In this document: piece after piece, positions 24,411 through 39,500 of the stretch | How the letters are laid out: each line of letters opens with the position of its first letter | Position numbering within the stretch: the first letter of the stretch is position 1 | Assembly: GCA_027625915.1 (NCBI GenBank) | Contig: JANTQA010000010.1 | Coordinates: 496,001 to 560,000 of the forward strand | Length of the DNA stretch: 64,000 bases | From: Anaeramoeba flamelloides | Taxonomy: Eukaryota; Metamonada; Anaeramoebidae | Direction: 5' to 3' | Position numbers and translations under genes: made by a program | The notes under the pieces: generated by a model | Seen by the model: the letters and a program-made list of their open reading frames with translations, nothing else | Databases searched by the model: none | What the model was told of the DNA's origin: nothing

Positions 24411-24570
24411 CTGGTATTTGAATAATAAATGGGGAAGAATTTTCACTTCTTTTAAATTTTCCTTTTTCAAATTAGAATCTTAAAATTTCAACTTACTTTT
24501 TTCAAACTCTCTTTATAAAAGAAAAATACCGGAAATCAAGTGAAACTTTTTACCGATTTCTTCTTTTAAT
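24411..24570. mobile_element. Family G foldback element, short copy
   Basis: Left end GGTATTTGAATAATAAATGG with TTTTCACTTCTTTTAAAT; right end GGAAATCAAGTGAAACTTTT with a TTCTTCTTTTAAT tail. It falls at the end of a 68-codon frame that is therefore not a gene. Confidence 0.5.
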
Positions 24571-25769
24571 AACAGTTTTTTAAAAATCAAGCAAAATCAA
24601 GCTTCTGAAGTGTTATTAAGAAATTTGGTTCCTACATAGGTTTTTCCAAATGACAGGTTTCACAAAAAAGTATCTCAATTTTTGATCGCTAAACAAGATC
24701 TCTTCGCTCAACATTAACTAAAGCACACAAACAGACGATTGCTCAGATAAAGTAATTTAAACAATCTTTAGTATTTGAATGTTATTAAAATCTCCTACAA
24801 AAAAATTATTTTTTTGATCACTTTATTTTGGTGTCGATGCTTACTATCAAAAAAAGTAAAAAGAATTTCAAAAAAAAAAGAAAAGTAAAAAAGTCTAAAT
24901 TATTTCCTTTTTAACAAATACAACTTGAAATTATTTTCAGTAATTAATAACGATGTAATAGACGATTTAAGAATTAATTTTCTGAAAAGGGATCGAAGTT
25001 AAAGCGTGCCTTCGCAAATTTTACTTCTATCAATTTCAAATAATAAATTTTTTTTATCTCTTCTCTTTGATATTTACCTTCCAATCAATTTTTTGAAAAG
25101 TTTTCTGAGACTTATTTGCTCTCAAAAAAGCACACAAACTGCCAAATTATAAAAAAGACATAAGTCCTGTTTGAAAAGATAAGAGTTCAGCACAACAAAA
25201 AGAGAAATATCACAGAATAATTATCAGACCAAAAGTTTATTTTTCTTCTTAATTACGAATTGAATTCAATCAAAAAAGTTGCACAACTTTCAAATAATTC
25301 ATAACTACGATCGGTGTTTCTTATGCATAACAGACGTGAAAACACTCGAGGACTAGTAGAGTTAAAAGAATAATAATTTTTAACTTGAGTAATTTGTCAT
25401 TTGACTATGAGACTAAAGGAATGTTTTTAACTTTAAAAGGGTGTGATAACAAGAAAATAAAGATTATTTTTTAGAGTGGCAAAGACTCCAAATTTTTTTT
25501 TTGTTCGGTTGGATCTTTTGAACCCGAAGAAGGTTCAAGGTATTTGAAACGAGAAACTACCCAATTCACTACAAGAAGTTAATAAAGCATTTGGTTTCTT
25601 GAAAATAACGAGTTCAAAGGAAAAAAACAACTAAAAAATCCTAAGGGACAATTGTCAGAAAAGTTGTAGTTAACTAAAAATAAAAAATTTAGAAAAACAT
25701 CAAAAAGTTCAGTTATTTTTTCATCTTTTAATACTTTTGCGATTTTTTTTGTGAATTATTAATTAACAG

Positions 25770-27525
25770 ATGAAGGATAGAAATAAAATATTGTTTCTTA
25801 TTTTTTTATTTTGTTTTTGTACCCATTTTGTCTTGTTAGAAGGTAAATTTTAATATACAAAAAAAAAAACTTGACCAAAAAAAAAAAAAAAAAAGATTTG
25901 TTTTATTTTAATCTCTCTCATTTTAAATCTCGATAACCCAAAAAATCTTTTAATAACAACCTAAAAAACAACTTCCATCCTTTCTCTTTTTCAAGAACAA
26001 ACGATCCAAAAAATTGATGTAGTTTATCTTCAGACATCAAAACAAGAACAAAATTTTCTGTATGAAACAAACATTGTTGATCCACAAGCACAGCTCCAAA
26101 CCAAATGGAATTTTACCTACAATTTCAATAATGTGAAAAAAAGATCCAATATTAATATCCCTTCAAATGCAAAGACTCTATTGTTAACTTCCATTCCAAA
26201 TGAGAGATACAATCAAAACAAAGGCATGCATCTTGTTGGGCAATTTCTTAACTATAAAGGGAAACTAATTGGAAAAGAAACCCAGATCTTAATCACAAAA
26301 CAAAGCGTTAACTCACTTTCAGAACTAACTGTTGGTGGATTGAAAATTGTTCAAAGTTCTGACAATTCCAGAATTATTTTACTCTTTAATAGAGACAAGT
26401 ACGAAATCAACCCAAGCCGAGTGGAGTTACCAATGAAAGGAAATGATGACCAGCACAACAAACACAAATATCAAATAACATTTGAAGAGAATAAAGAAAA
26501 ATGCTTGGTGGACGTGTTTGAGGGATTGGTATTCACTGTTGAAAAATCTTCTTGTGGCTTTAACAAACACCAGTACATTGGTAAATTTGCTGTTTCCACA
26601 ATTCTACCAACTGGTAAAAGGGTTAGTGTTGGTTTACCACACAAATTAACGAGATGTGCAAACGTGCTACCAACAATTGAGGAAATTGGGATCTTACCCG
26701 ACAAGTATCGTGTTTATTTGACTTTCACTTCGTTGATAACCTTATATAATGACCACAAACAGTATAGCCAAGAACAACCACAACCACAACCACAACAACC
26801 GCAACAACAAAAACAACAACAACAACAAAAACGACAACAACAACAACAACAGCAACCACCACAACAACAACAACCAAAACAACAAACCAATTTCAAGCAA
26901 AGGCGCAAAGATTCATTACTTTTTATCTCAAGAAGCACACTTGCTACTAATGATGAGAACGATGATGGTCTCTCCACCACAACCAAAATAATTTTAATTG
27001 TAGTTGGCGCTATTATATTAATTGCTATAATTATTTGGTTGTTGTGGCGTTGCTGTGTAAAAAAAAAAAAGATGAAAAATGAATTGTTTGTTGAAATCAA
27101 ATCATATGAACACAGTGATGGTATGTCTGATAATAAAATGCAATTTTCGTCAGATGAAGAAAATAGCTTAAAGAAAAAAGGTTCATTATCAAGAAATAGT
27201 AAAGAAAATCATATATTAGTCGAACCAGAAATTATTAAAAAAGACTTTATTGAACGTAACGATCAAGATATCCCAAAAATTAATTTTGTTCGACCCTATC
27301 CAGAGAAAGTCAAATTAAAATGGGATCATATTTTGATAAAGAAAATGAAAAATGTAAATAATTCAGACGAAGTCGAAGATGATTCAGATCAAGAACAAAA
27401 GAATGAAAAATATTATATCAAAATTGAAAAAATTCCAGGAAATGACGATTTGGACTTCAGCAATAAGACCAATGAAAAAAAAAAAAAAGATAAAGGAAAT
27501 CCAAACCAAGAAGAAGAAGAAGAAG

Positions 27526-27557
<32 letters not shown>

Positions 27558-30500
27558 AATGGGGAAAAGAAGTGAAAAAAAAATTAAAAACCAAACCAAA
27601 GATAAAGAAATTATTATCAATGGTTTAACTCAACTAACAGAATATTTATGCACAATATCCATTTTAAATAAAGATAATAATAAATTAAAAAAATGTTACC
27701 AAAGTAAATTTACTACACCAAGTGGATTGCCAGGAAAAACAAAAAAAATTCAAATTTCTGATATACGGAGTAATAGTTTTTTTATTAGATGGATTGAACC
27801 AAGTAGTAAATATTCAAAAATTGATGGTTATGAACTAAATATTTATCCAAAGTTTAATAAAACAAAAAATTTACAAATAGAAACAACGAAAAAACGAATT
27901 AAATTTTCTAATTTAAAACCCAACACCGAATATAATTTTAATATAAAGGCTAAAAATAAATACGGGCTTGGTCCAAAATCAACTAATAAGGCTGCGAAAA
28001 CATTAGTTGCCAAACCTTCAAAAATAAAAAACATCAATGTTATCGAACAAGCAATTGATCATGTTAAAATCAATTGGTCAAAACCTAATGATAATGGATC
28101 AAAAATTGATTATTACCAAATAAAATTCTATAAAAAAATAGAGGATAAGAAAAATAAAAATAAAGTTGGATTGGATTTATCCTTAGGACCAGAAACAGGA
28201 TTAAAATTAAAATCAAGGTCTGGATCAAAACCAGGATCAGAATTGGAAAAAGAAGGAAAAAAACCAAAAGACGAGGAAAACCATAAAGAAAAAAAATCAA
28301 AAAACGATAAAAATGAATTACTAATCTTAAAGTCAAAAAATAATAAAATCCAAATTCCAAATTTACACCCAAATCGGGAATATTCAATCAAAATCCAAGC
28401 TCACAATGCAAAAGGATTTGGAGTGGAGTCTAATACTTATAAATTCAATAGCCTAAGCTGCATACCAGACAAAATTAATGAATTATTAAACATGAAAATA
28501 CGCTCTAAAAGTATAAAATTTGAATGGAAAGAACCTAAAGATAATGGCGAACCAATTGACTATTATCGAATCAAGTATAAAAAAATACCAAAAAAAAAGA
28601 AAATTCAAATTGAAACCGATGAAAAAAATAAAGAAGAACTAGTAACTGACCCCGAATCAGACAATGGTAGTCAAACTAAAGACAAGGATGAGGGTAAAAC
28701 AATAGGAATAGAAAAGGAAAAAAAAAAGGAAAAAGAAAATGAAAATGAAAAGGAAAAGAAAAATGGAAATACAAAAAATAAAAACAAAGAAAAAGAAAAT
28801 GAAAAAGAATACAAAAACGACAAAAAAATTAAAAAAGAGAATGAAAAATCGATAATTTTAACAACAAAAAAAAAACAAATTAGTCTAGTAAAATTAAAAC
28901 CAAATCAAGAATATTCAATTAGAATCCAAGCTCACAATGGTAATGGGTTTGGTAATTTTTCGAACCCACAAAAGATTAAGACCAAAACCTATTATCCTAA
29001 ACGTATTCAAAATTTTGAAATAAATGATAACGAACAAAATAATATGAAATTAAGTTGGAATAAAACCAAAAAAAGAGGAAGTGAAATTGATTTTTATCAA
29101 CTCGAATTTATTCCAAAATCAAATAATAATATTGAAAATAAAAAACCGATTATATTTAAAACTAAAGATTTAAATTTTGATATTGGATCAAAACTAAAAC
29201 CCAATAAAGAATATTCAGTCAAAATACATGCGCATAACAAAAACGGATTATCAAAAGAATCTTGTATACCTCTTATAAAATGCCCCCCAAGAGTTCCAAA
29301 TCAAGTCACCAAAATTAATTGTGTTGAGAAAAATTTTGATCAACTCAGCTTAAAATGGGAAATCCCAAAAGATAATGGATCTAAAATTGATTATTATCGA
29401 ATTAAACTATCCCCAAAATTAAATAATTTAGAAGAAGTTGTCGATGATGATAAGAAAAATAGGGAACGAAAGAAAAAAAACAAGAATGAAAAAGAATATA
29501 AAAATGAAAAAGACAAAGCAAAAAAAAAAGAAAAAGACCATGAAAATAAAAATGAAAAATCAATTATTTTAAAAAGCAATAAACCTAAAATTGTAATAAA
29601 TGATTTAAATCCAAATCAAGAATATTCAATTATAATCCAAGCACATAACGAAAATGGATTTAGTAAAAAATCACACACAAAGAAATTCAAAACTTTAAAT
29701 GGTTTAGCAGATCCAATTGATGAAAATTCAATCAAAATGAAAATTGAATCAACCAAAGCTAAATTTGAATGGGAAGAACCTAATGATAATGGAGAGCCTA
29801 TTGATTATTATGAAATTGAATTGATTCCAAAAAATAAAGATCAAAACAATAAACCAATTATCTTTAAAACCAAAAAACCAGAAATTGAAATTCCTGATTT
29901 AAAACCAAATCAAGAATATTCAATCAAAATCAAAGCACACAATTCAAATGGATCAAATAAAAATTCACCCAAAAAATCATTTATAACTTTATCAGATATT
30001 CCCGATCCAATTGAAGAAATTAAAATCACAGAAATAAATTCAGATTTTGTTGAATTAAATTGGGATAAACCAAATGATAATGGATCAAAAATTGATTATT
30101 ACCAAATAAAATTAAATACTCTTGGAGAAAAAAGAAATAAAGAACAAACAATTAACAAACATAAAAAAAAATATGCAAAAGACCCACAAGAAAAAGATAA
30201 AGAAATTGATAACAAAATTCAAAATGATAATGGCGAAAAAGAGAAAGATAATGAAAAAGAAAAAACCTTTCAATCAAAAAAATCCGAAATCAAAATTTCA
30301 AATTTAAATCCAAATACAAAATATTCAATCAAAATTCAAACTCATAATAAAAATGGATTAGGTAAAGAATCAAAAGCAAAAGAATTCAAAACTTTAACCC
30401 ATGTACCCGGAATTCAAATGATCAAAAATATTAAAATTATTAAAAATAAGAATATTACATTAACATGGGATAAACCCATAGACAACGGAGAACCCATTGA

Positions 30501-33500
30501 TTACTACCAAATTGAATTAATCCCCAAAACTAAAAATATCGAAAACCCCAAAGACTATCAAGAAGAAGAAGAAGAAAAAGAGAATGAAAATACAAAAAAT
30601 AAAAACAAAGAAAAAGAAAATGAAAAAGAATACAAAAACGACAAAAAACAAACGGAAAATGAAAAAGCAATGATTTTAAAAAGTATAAAACCTGAAATTG
30701 AAATTAACAATTTAAAACCAAATCAAGAATATTCAATCCAAATACAATCACATAACTCGAAAGGGTTTGGAGAAAAATCAAAACCAATAATTTTACATAC
30801 ACCGAGTGATATACCTGATGATATCTCAGAAATTTCCTTAATAAAAACAACTCCTAATTCATTAACCGTAAAATGGAATGAACCCAAAAATAATGGACAA
30901 CCAATTAATTTTTATCAAATTGAATTCATTTCTGAATCAACTGAAGAAGATGAACAATTTGATAATGATAAAAAACAAAATAAAGATAAAAATCAAAAAT
31001 CAACAAATTCAGAATCCGAATCAGATTCAAATTCAAATACTGATTCAGATTCTGATAAAGAAATCAATTCAAATAAACGAAAAGATAAAAAATCAATTTC
31101 AATTTCTGAAAATCAAAAAACCAAAAACAAAAAAAATAAAATCAAAACTGAAAAAACTGAACATGAAATTAACAATTTAAAACCAAATCAAAAATATTCA
31201 ATCAAAGTCAAAGCACACAATACCAATGGATTTAGTAAACAATCACCCAAAAAAACATTTAAAACTTCAACAGATATTCCTGAACCAATTAAAGAAATTA
31301 AAATTCAACAAATTAATTCAAATTCAATTAAATTACAATGGGATAAACCCAATGATAATGGATCTAAAATTGATTATTATCAAATCAAATTAATAAACCT
31401 TGAACCAAAAATAAATCAAAACGATCAAATTAATAATGTTATTTATAATGAAAAAGCTATCGATAATGTTAATAAAAATGAAAAAAATTATAAATCAGAA
31501 AAACAAGAAATCGAAATTTCCGATTTAAATCCAAATGAAACTTATATAATCATAATCCAAGCTCGCAATGAAAACGGATTAAGTAATGAATCTAAACCAA
31601 AACAATTCAAAACTTTAACTGGTTTAGCAAATCCAATCGATGAAGATTCAATCAAAATGAAAATTGAATCAACCAAAGCTAAATTTGAATGGAAAAAACC
31701 TAATGATAATGGAGAGCCAATTGATTATTATGAAATTGAATTGACTCAAAACTTTAAAAAAAAACAAAAACTAGTGAATAATCAATTTGAAGATGAAAAC
31801 AAAAAAAATCAACAAGATCAAAAAACAATTAAATTCAATCAAAAGGAAGATGATCAAGAAATTAAAGATAAAAAAGATATTGAAGAAAAAAACAATAAAC
31901 AACTAGAAAAAAAACAATATACAGAAAAAGAAAAACCAATCATTATAAAAACCAAAAAACATATGATTGAAATCAACAATTTAAATCCAAATCAAAAATA
32001 TTTAATCAAAATCAAAGCGCATAATGCCAATGGATTAAATGAACAATCACCCAAAAAAACATTTAAAACTTCAACAGATATTCCTGAACCAATTAAAGAA
32101 ATCAAAATTCAAGAAATAAATTCAAATTTTGTTGAATTACAATGGGATAAACCCAAAGATAATGGATCTAAAATTGATTATTATCAAATCAATTTAAATA
32201 ATCTTGAAGAAAATCAAAATGAAAATGCAAATATCAAATCCCTAAAATCAGAAAAACCTGAAATGAAAATTTCCGATTTAAACCCAAATGAAAAATATTC
32301 AATCAAAATCCAAGCTCATAATGAAAACGGATTAAGTAAAGATTCCAAATCCAGAGAATTCAAAACTTTGACTGGTGTATCAAATTCAATTGACAACGAT
32401 TCAATCAAAATGAAAATTGAACCAAATCAAACAAAAATCGAATGGAAAGAACCAAACGACAATGGAGAACCAATTGATTATTATCAAATTGAATTAATCC
32501 CCAAAACTCAAAATCACCAAAAAATCAAAGATAATCAAAAACAAGATGAAGAAAAAAAAGATAAACAAAATCAAAATTATAACAAAGAATATGAAATTGA
32601 AAAAGAATATCAAAATGAAAAAGTAAAAAACCATGAAAATAAAAATGAAAAATCAATTATTTTAAAAACTCATAAACCTGAAATTGAAATTAATGATTTA
32701 AAACCAAATCAAGAATATTCAATCCAAATACAACCACATAACTCGAAAGGATTTGGAGAAAAATCAGAACCAATGATTTTACATACATCAAGTGATATAC
32801 CTGATGATATTTCAGAAATTTCCTTAATAAAAACAACTCCTAATTCATTAACCGTAAAATGGAATGAACCCAAAAATAATGGACAACCAATTAATTTTTA
32901 TCAAATTGAATTCATTTCTGAATCAACTGAAGAAGATGAACAATTTGATAATGATAAAAAACAAAATAAAGATAAAAATCAAAAATCAACAAATTCAGAA
33001 TCCGAATCAGATTCAAATTCAAATACTGATTCAGATTCTGATAAAGAAATAAATTCAAATAAACGAAAAGATAAAAAGTCTGATTCAATTTCTGAAAATC
33101 AAAAAACCAAAAATAAAAAAAATAAAATCAAAACTGAAAAAACTGAACATGAAATTAACAATTTAAAACCAAATCAAAAATATTCAATCAAAGTCAAAGC
33201 ACATAATGCCAATGGATTTAGTAAACAATCACCCAAAAAAACATTTAAAACTTCAACAGATATTCCTGAACCAATTGAAGAAATCAAAATTCAAGAAATA
33301 AATTCAAATTTTGTTGAATTACAATGGGATAAACCCAATGATAATGGATCTAAAATTGATTATTATCAAACCAAATTAATAAACCTTGAATCAAATGAAA
33401 ATAAAAAAGAAAATTCAATCAAAAAAATCATAAAATCAGAAAAACCTGAAATGAAAATTTCCGACTTAAGCCCAAATGAAAAATATTCAATCAAAATCCA

Positions 33501-36500
33501 AGCACATAATGAAAATGGATTAAGTAATGAATCCAAACCGAAAGAATTCAAAACCTTATCAGATTCACCAAATCCAATTGATGAAGATTCAATCAAAATG
33601 AAAATTGAATCAACCAAAGCTAAAATTGAATGGAAAGAACCAAACGATAATGGAGAGCCAATTGATTATTATGAAATTAAATTGATTACAGAATATGATA
33701 ATAAACCAAAACTCACGGAAAATGATCAAAAAGAAGATGAAGATAAAGAAAATAAAGATGATAAAAAAGAAATTGAAAATTACAAAGAAAAAGAAAAAGA
33801 AAAAGATGAAGATGAAGAAAAGAAAAAATCAATTATTTTAAAAACCAAAAAACCTGAAATTGAAATTTTTGATTTAACACCAAATCAAAAATATTCGATC
33901 AAAATCAAACCACACAATGCCAATGGATTAAATAAAAATTCAAAACCAAAAGAATTCAAAACTTTAACAGATATTCCTGATACAATTGAAGAAATTAAAA
34001 TTCAAGAAATAAATTCAGATTCTGTTGAATTAAAATGGAATAAACCCAAAGATAATGGATCTAAAATTGATTATTATCAAATTGAAATAAATTCAGAAAT
34101 TTTCTTACAACCAATTAGATTACAAACTGAAACCGAAAAAATTGAAATTAATGATTTAAAACCATGCGAAAAATATTCAATCAAAATCCAATCTCATAAT
34201 GAAAATGGATTAAGTAAAAAATCAAAACCAAAAGAATTCAAAACCTTATCAGATTCACCAAATTCAATTGAGAACCATTCTATTGTTGAATTAACCTCAA
34301 ATAAAATTTCTATTAAATGGAAAGAAGCCAAAGATAACGGTGAACCAATTGATTTTTATAAAATTAAATTATATAAAGACATTGATGAAAAAGATATCTA
34401 CAAGGAAAATAAAATAGACAAACAAGACGAAGAAAATAAAGGCGAAAATGAAAAAAACAAAGAAAAAAATTCTGAAATTCATAAAAATGAAAGCAAAAAG
34501 GAGCAAAAAATTAAAAAACATAAATTAATTTTAAGCACTAAAAAACCTGAAATTGAAATCAACAATCTAACACCAAACCAAGACTATTCTTTCAAAATAA
34601 AAGCACATAATACTCAAGGATTTAGTAAAAATTCAGAATTAACAAAGTTCAAAACTTTATCAGATGTTCCTGATCAAATCGAAGAAATTAAAATAAATGA
34701 ATTAAGTGCAAACATGGCAAATATTGAATGGGGCGAACCAAACAATAACGGCGAACCAATTGATTATTATCAACTTGACTTAATTATAGATGAAGACAAT
34801 CAAAATTCAGATAAAGATGAAAATGAATTGTATTCAAAAATATATAAAATAGAGAAACCAAAAATTGAAATAAATGGTTTGAAATCAAATCAACAGTATT
34901 TTATAAAAATTAGAGCACATAACCCCAATGGATTTAGTATTTATTCAAGAGAAAAACGTTTAACAACTTCATTTGATATACCAAATCAAATCAATGAGTT
35001 AAATAATTTTGAAAATACTGCGAATAAATCTATATGGGGATGGGGTAAACCAAATAATAATGGATCTGAAATTGATTTTTATCAAATTGAAATAAATTCA
35101 GAAATTTTATTACAACCAATTAGATTACAAACTGAAACTGAAAAAATTGAAATAAATGATTTAAATCCAAATCAAAAATATTTTATCAAAATCAAAGCTC
35201 ATAATGAAGAAGGATTTGGAAAAAATTCTGAAACAAAAGAATTCAACACTTTATCAGATATTCCTAATTCAATTGATGAAATCAAAATCATCGAAATCAA
35301 ACCAAATTCTGTTGAATTGAAATGGGATGAGCCTAAAGATAATGGAGAACAAATTGATTGCTATCAAATTGAAATTTATAAAAAATTAGAGAAAAAACAA
35401 AATCAAGAAGATCAGATAAATGAACTCAAAAAAGATGTACAAAAAAATACAATTAAAGATAAAGAAAATAAAGAGGTTAAAAAAAAATATGAAAAAGACA
35501 AAGAAAAAGAAAATGATGAAGATGAAGATGAAGAAAATAAAAAACCAATTAAAGTTTTAAATTGTGAAACACCAAGAATTCAAATAATTGATTTAAATCC
35601 AAATGAAAAATATACCATCCAAATACAAGCACATAACGAAAATGGATTTAGTGGAAAATCAGAACACAAAGAATTCAAAACTTTAACAGATTCTCCAAAT
35701 TCAATTGATGAAAATTCAATAAAAATGAAAATTGATTCAAATAAAGCTAAATTTAAATGGGAAAAACCAATTGATAATGGTGAACCAATTGATTATTATC
35801 AAATTGAATTAATTAATGAGAATGAAAATGAAAATGAAGAAAAAATAAAATTAAAAACGGAAATTCCTGAGATTGAAATTAAGGATTTAAAACCAAATCA
35901 AGAATATTCAATCAAAATAAAACCACATAATTCCAATGGATTTGGCGCCAAATCACCCAAAAAAACATTAAAAACTTTAACAGATATACCTGAGCCAATT
36001 GACAAAATAAAAATCACTGAATTAAATCCAAATTTTGTTGGATTTAAATGGAACAAACCCGATGATAATGGATCTGAAATTGATTATTATCAAATAAAAT
36101 TAAATAATCTTGAAAAAAATGAAAACGATAACAATAATGAAAAAGGAAATCAAAATGACTTTGGAAAAGAACAAATCTTAAAATCAAAAAAACCAGAAAT
36201 GGAAATTTCAGATATAAATCCAAATGAAAAATATTCAATCAAAATCCAAGCACATAATGGAAATGGATTTAGTAAAGAATCCGAACCAAAGGAATTCAAA
36301 ACTTTAACTGATTTAGCAGATCCAATTGATGAAGATACAATCAAAATGAAAATTGAATCAACCAAAGCTAAAATTAAATGGGAAAAACCAAATGATAATG
36401 GTGAGCCAATTGATTATTATCAAATCGAATTAATTTCAAAAACTGTTTATAAAAAAGATATCTACAACGAAAAAAAAGATCAAAAGCAAGATGAAGAAAA

Positions 36501-39500
36501 TAAAGATGATAAAAAAGAAAAAAACAACAAACAACGTCAAGAAAAAGAAAAATATGAAGAAAAAGATAAATCAATTATTTTAAAAACTGAAAAAACAAAA
36601 ATTAAAATTTCTAATTTAAATTCAAATAAAGAATATTCAATCAAAATAAAACCACATAATTCCAATGGATTAAATGAAAAATCACCCAAAAAAGAATTCA
36701 AAACTTTAACAGATATTCCCGAACCAATTAAAGAAATCAAAATCACTGAATTAAATCCAAATTTTGTTGAATTAAAATGGAATAAACCCAAAGATAATGG
36801 ATCTGAAATTGATTTTTATCAAATCAAATTAAAAAATCTTGAAGAAAATGTAAATCAAAATGAAAAACAAAAAACCATAAAATCAGAAAAACCTGAAATG
36901 AAAATTTCCAAATTAAATCCAAATGAAAAATACTCAATCAAAATTCAAGCACATAATGAAAATGGATTTAGTAAAAATTCAAACCCCAAAGAATTCAAAA
37001 CCTTAACTGATTCACCAAATTCAATTGATAAAGATTCAATCAAAATCTCAGAAATTGAACCAAATAAAGTTTTACTTGAATTTAAACCACCCAAAGATAA
37101 TGGTGAGCCAATTGATTTTTATGAAATTGAATTAATTTCAAAACCCGATAAAAAAGAAAATGAAAAACAAAACATTAAATCAATACTTTTAAAAAGTCAA
37201 GAAACAAAAGTTGAAATTCCTGATTTAAAACCAAATCAAGATTATTCAATAAAAATCAAACCACATAATTCCAAAGGATTTGGTAAAGAATCAGCAATCA
37301 AATCATTTAAAACATCTATCGATGTTCCTGATCAAATCAAAAATATTGATATTAAAAATTTAAGATCAAAAACAATTAAATTCAAATGTGATAAACCCAA
37401 AGATAATGGCTCTGAAATTGATTATTATCAAATAAAATTAATTAATCTTGAAGAAAAACAAAATGAAAAAGAAAAAATCATAAAATCAGAAAAACCTGAA
37501 ATTGAAATTTCCGAATTAAACCCAAATGAAAAATATTCAATCAAAATCCAAGCACATAACGAAGAAGGCTTCAGTAAAGAATCCGAACCCAAAGAATTCA
37601 AAACGTTAACTGATATACCAGATCAAATCAACAATATTTCAATTGTTGAATTAAAATCAACCAAAACAAATTGTAAATGGGAAAAACCAAATGATAATGG
37701 AGAACCAATTGATTATTATCAAATCAAAATAAAAACCAAAGATCCTAAACAAGAACGTATTATATTAAAAACTGAAAAACCTGAAATTGAAATTTCTGAT
37801 TTAAAACCAAATCAAGAATATTCAATCAAAGTTAAACCACACAATTCCAATGGAATTGGTAAAAAATCAGAACCAAAATCATTTAAAACCTTAACAGATA
37901 TACCTGATCCAATTGATCAAATTAAAATCACTGAATTAAGTGCAGATTCTGTTGAATTAGAATGGATAATTCCCAATGATAATGGATCTGACATTGATCA
38001 TTATAAAATAAAATTAATTAATCTTGAAGGAAAACAAAATGACAAAGAAAAACTTTTTAAATCAGAAAAAACTGAAATTAAAATTAATGATTTAAAACCA
38101 AATAAAAAATATTTAATCAAAATCCAAGCACATAACGAAAATGGATTTAGTAAAGAATCGGAACCCAAAAAATTCAAAACATTAACAGATGTACCAAATT
38201 CAATTGAGAATCATTCTATTGTTGAATTGAACCCAAATAAAATTAAATTAGAATGGAATGAACCCAAAAACAATGGAGAAACAATTGATTATTATCATAT
38301 TGAATTAATTGTTGAATCTAATGAAGACCAAGACGAGGATACAGACGAAAATGAAAAAGAAAAAAAAAACAAAAATTATAAAACCAAAAAACCAGAAATT
38401 GAAATTCAAAATTTAAAACCAAATCAAAAATACCAATTCAAAATTAAAGCACATAATTCTAATGGATTAGGAAAAGATACAAACAAAAGAACATTTAAAA
38501 CTTCAACAGATATTCCTGATCCAATTGATGAAATTATAATCAATAAAATCAATTCAAATTCGATTGAAATTGAATGGCAAAAACCCAATGATAATGGCTC
38601 TGAAATTGATCATTATCAAATCGAATTCCAAAATAAGAACAATAAAAACCAAAAACCAAAAATAATAAAATGCAAAGAAACAACTTTGAAAAACGAACAA
38701 CTAAAACCAAATGAAAAATATTCAATCCAAATTCAAGCACATAACGACAATGGATTTAGTAAAGAATCAGATCCAAAGGAATTCAAAACCTTAACTAATG
38801 TATCAGATCCAATTGATGAAAAATCAATTCAAATTCAAACTGATTCAAACAAAGTAAATTTAAATTGGGAAAAACCAACTAATAATGGTGAAACAATCGA
38901 TTATTATGAAATTGAAATCATACCAAAAGATAAAAACAAAAAACCAATTATTTTGAAAACCAAAAAACCAGAAATTGAAATTCCTGATCTAGAACCAAAT
39001 CAAGAATATTCAATCAAAGTCAAAGCACATAATTCCAAAGGATTTGGTAAGCAATCACGCTTAAAAGCATTCAAAACTTTATCAGATATACCTGAACCAA
39101 TTAAAGAAATTAAAATCATAAATTTAAATCCAAATTCTGTTGAATTAAAATGGAATAAACCCAAAGATAATGGCTCTGAAATTGATTTTTATCAAATAAA
39201 ATTAATTAATCTTGAAGAAAATCAAAATGAAAAACAAAAAACCCTAAAATCAAAAAAAACTAAAATTGAAATTCCTGAATTAAAACCAAATGAAAAATAT
39301 TCAATTATAATACAAGCCCATAACGAAAATGGATTTAGTAACGAATCAAAACCCAAAGAATTCAAAACCTTAACTGATATACCCGAAATTATTCAAATTT
39401 TAACAAATCTAGAAGTTGAACCAACCAAAGTCAAATTAAATTGGGAAGAACCTAATGATAATGGTGAACCAATTGATTATTATCAAGTCGATATCTTACC

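Larger units (their letters stand above)
20627..25769. other. Intergenic region between uS8 and the giant gene
   Basis: Contains family D (21075), the family H palindrome (21440), family E (22774), family J (23690) and family G (24411). From 24600 to 25769 the sequence is less homopolymeric and free of repeats I can recognise, with short GC-bearing blocks (about 24990, 25310, 25520 including TTGAACC...GGTTCAA). It is probably the promoter and 5' leader of the giant gene. Confidence 0.5.

Noticed and set aside
25500-25560. TTGAACC...GGTTCAA hairpin upstream of the giant gene as a tRNA or structured RNA
   Set aside because: A 7-bp stem alone is not evidence in a region of this size and no other tRNA features are present.
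26714-27100. Cysteine-rich minus-strand ORF (runs of CCCGCC)
   Set aside because: This is the antisense of the CAA/CCA poly-Gln tract and not a metallothionein-like gene.
26133-27575. A separate 480-aa transmembrane protein ending just after the A30 run
   Set aside because: Its last 90 residues contain half of an FN3 domain whose other half is in the next frame, so the end is better explained by the homopolymer. Its apparent start at 26133 is a GTG inside the exon that begins at 25996.
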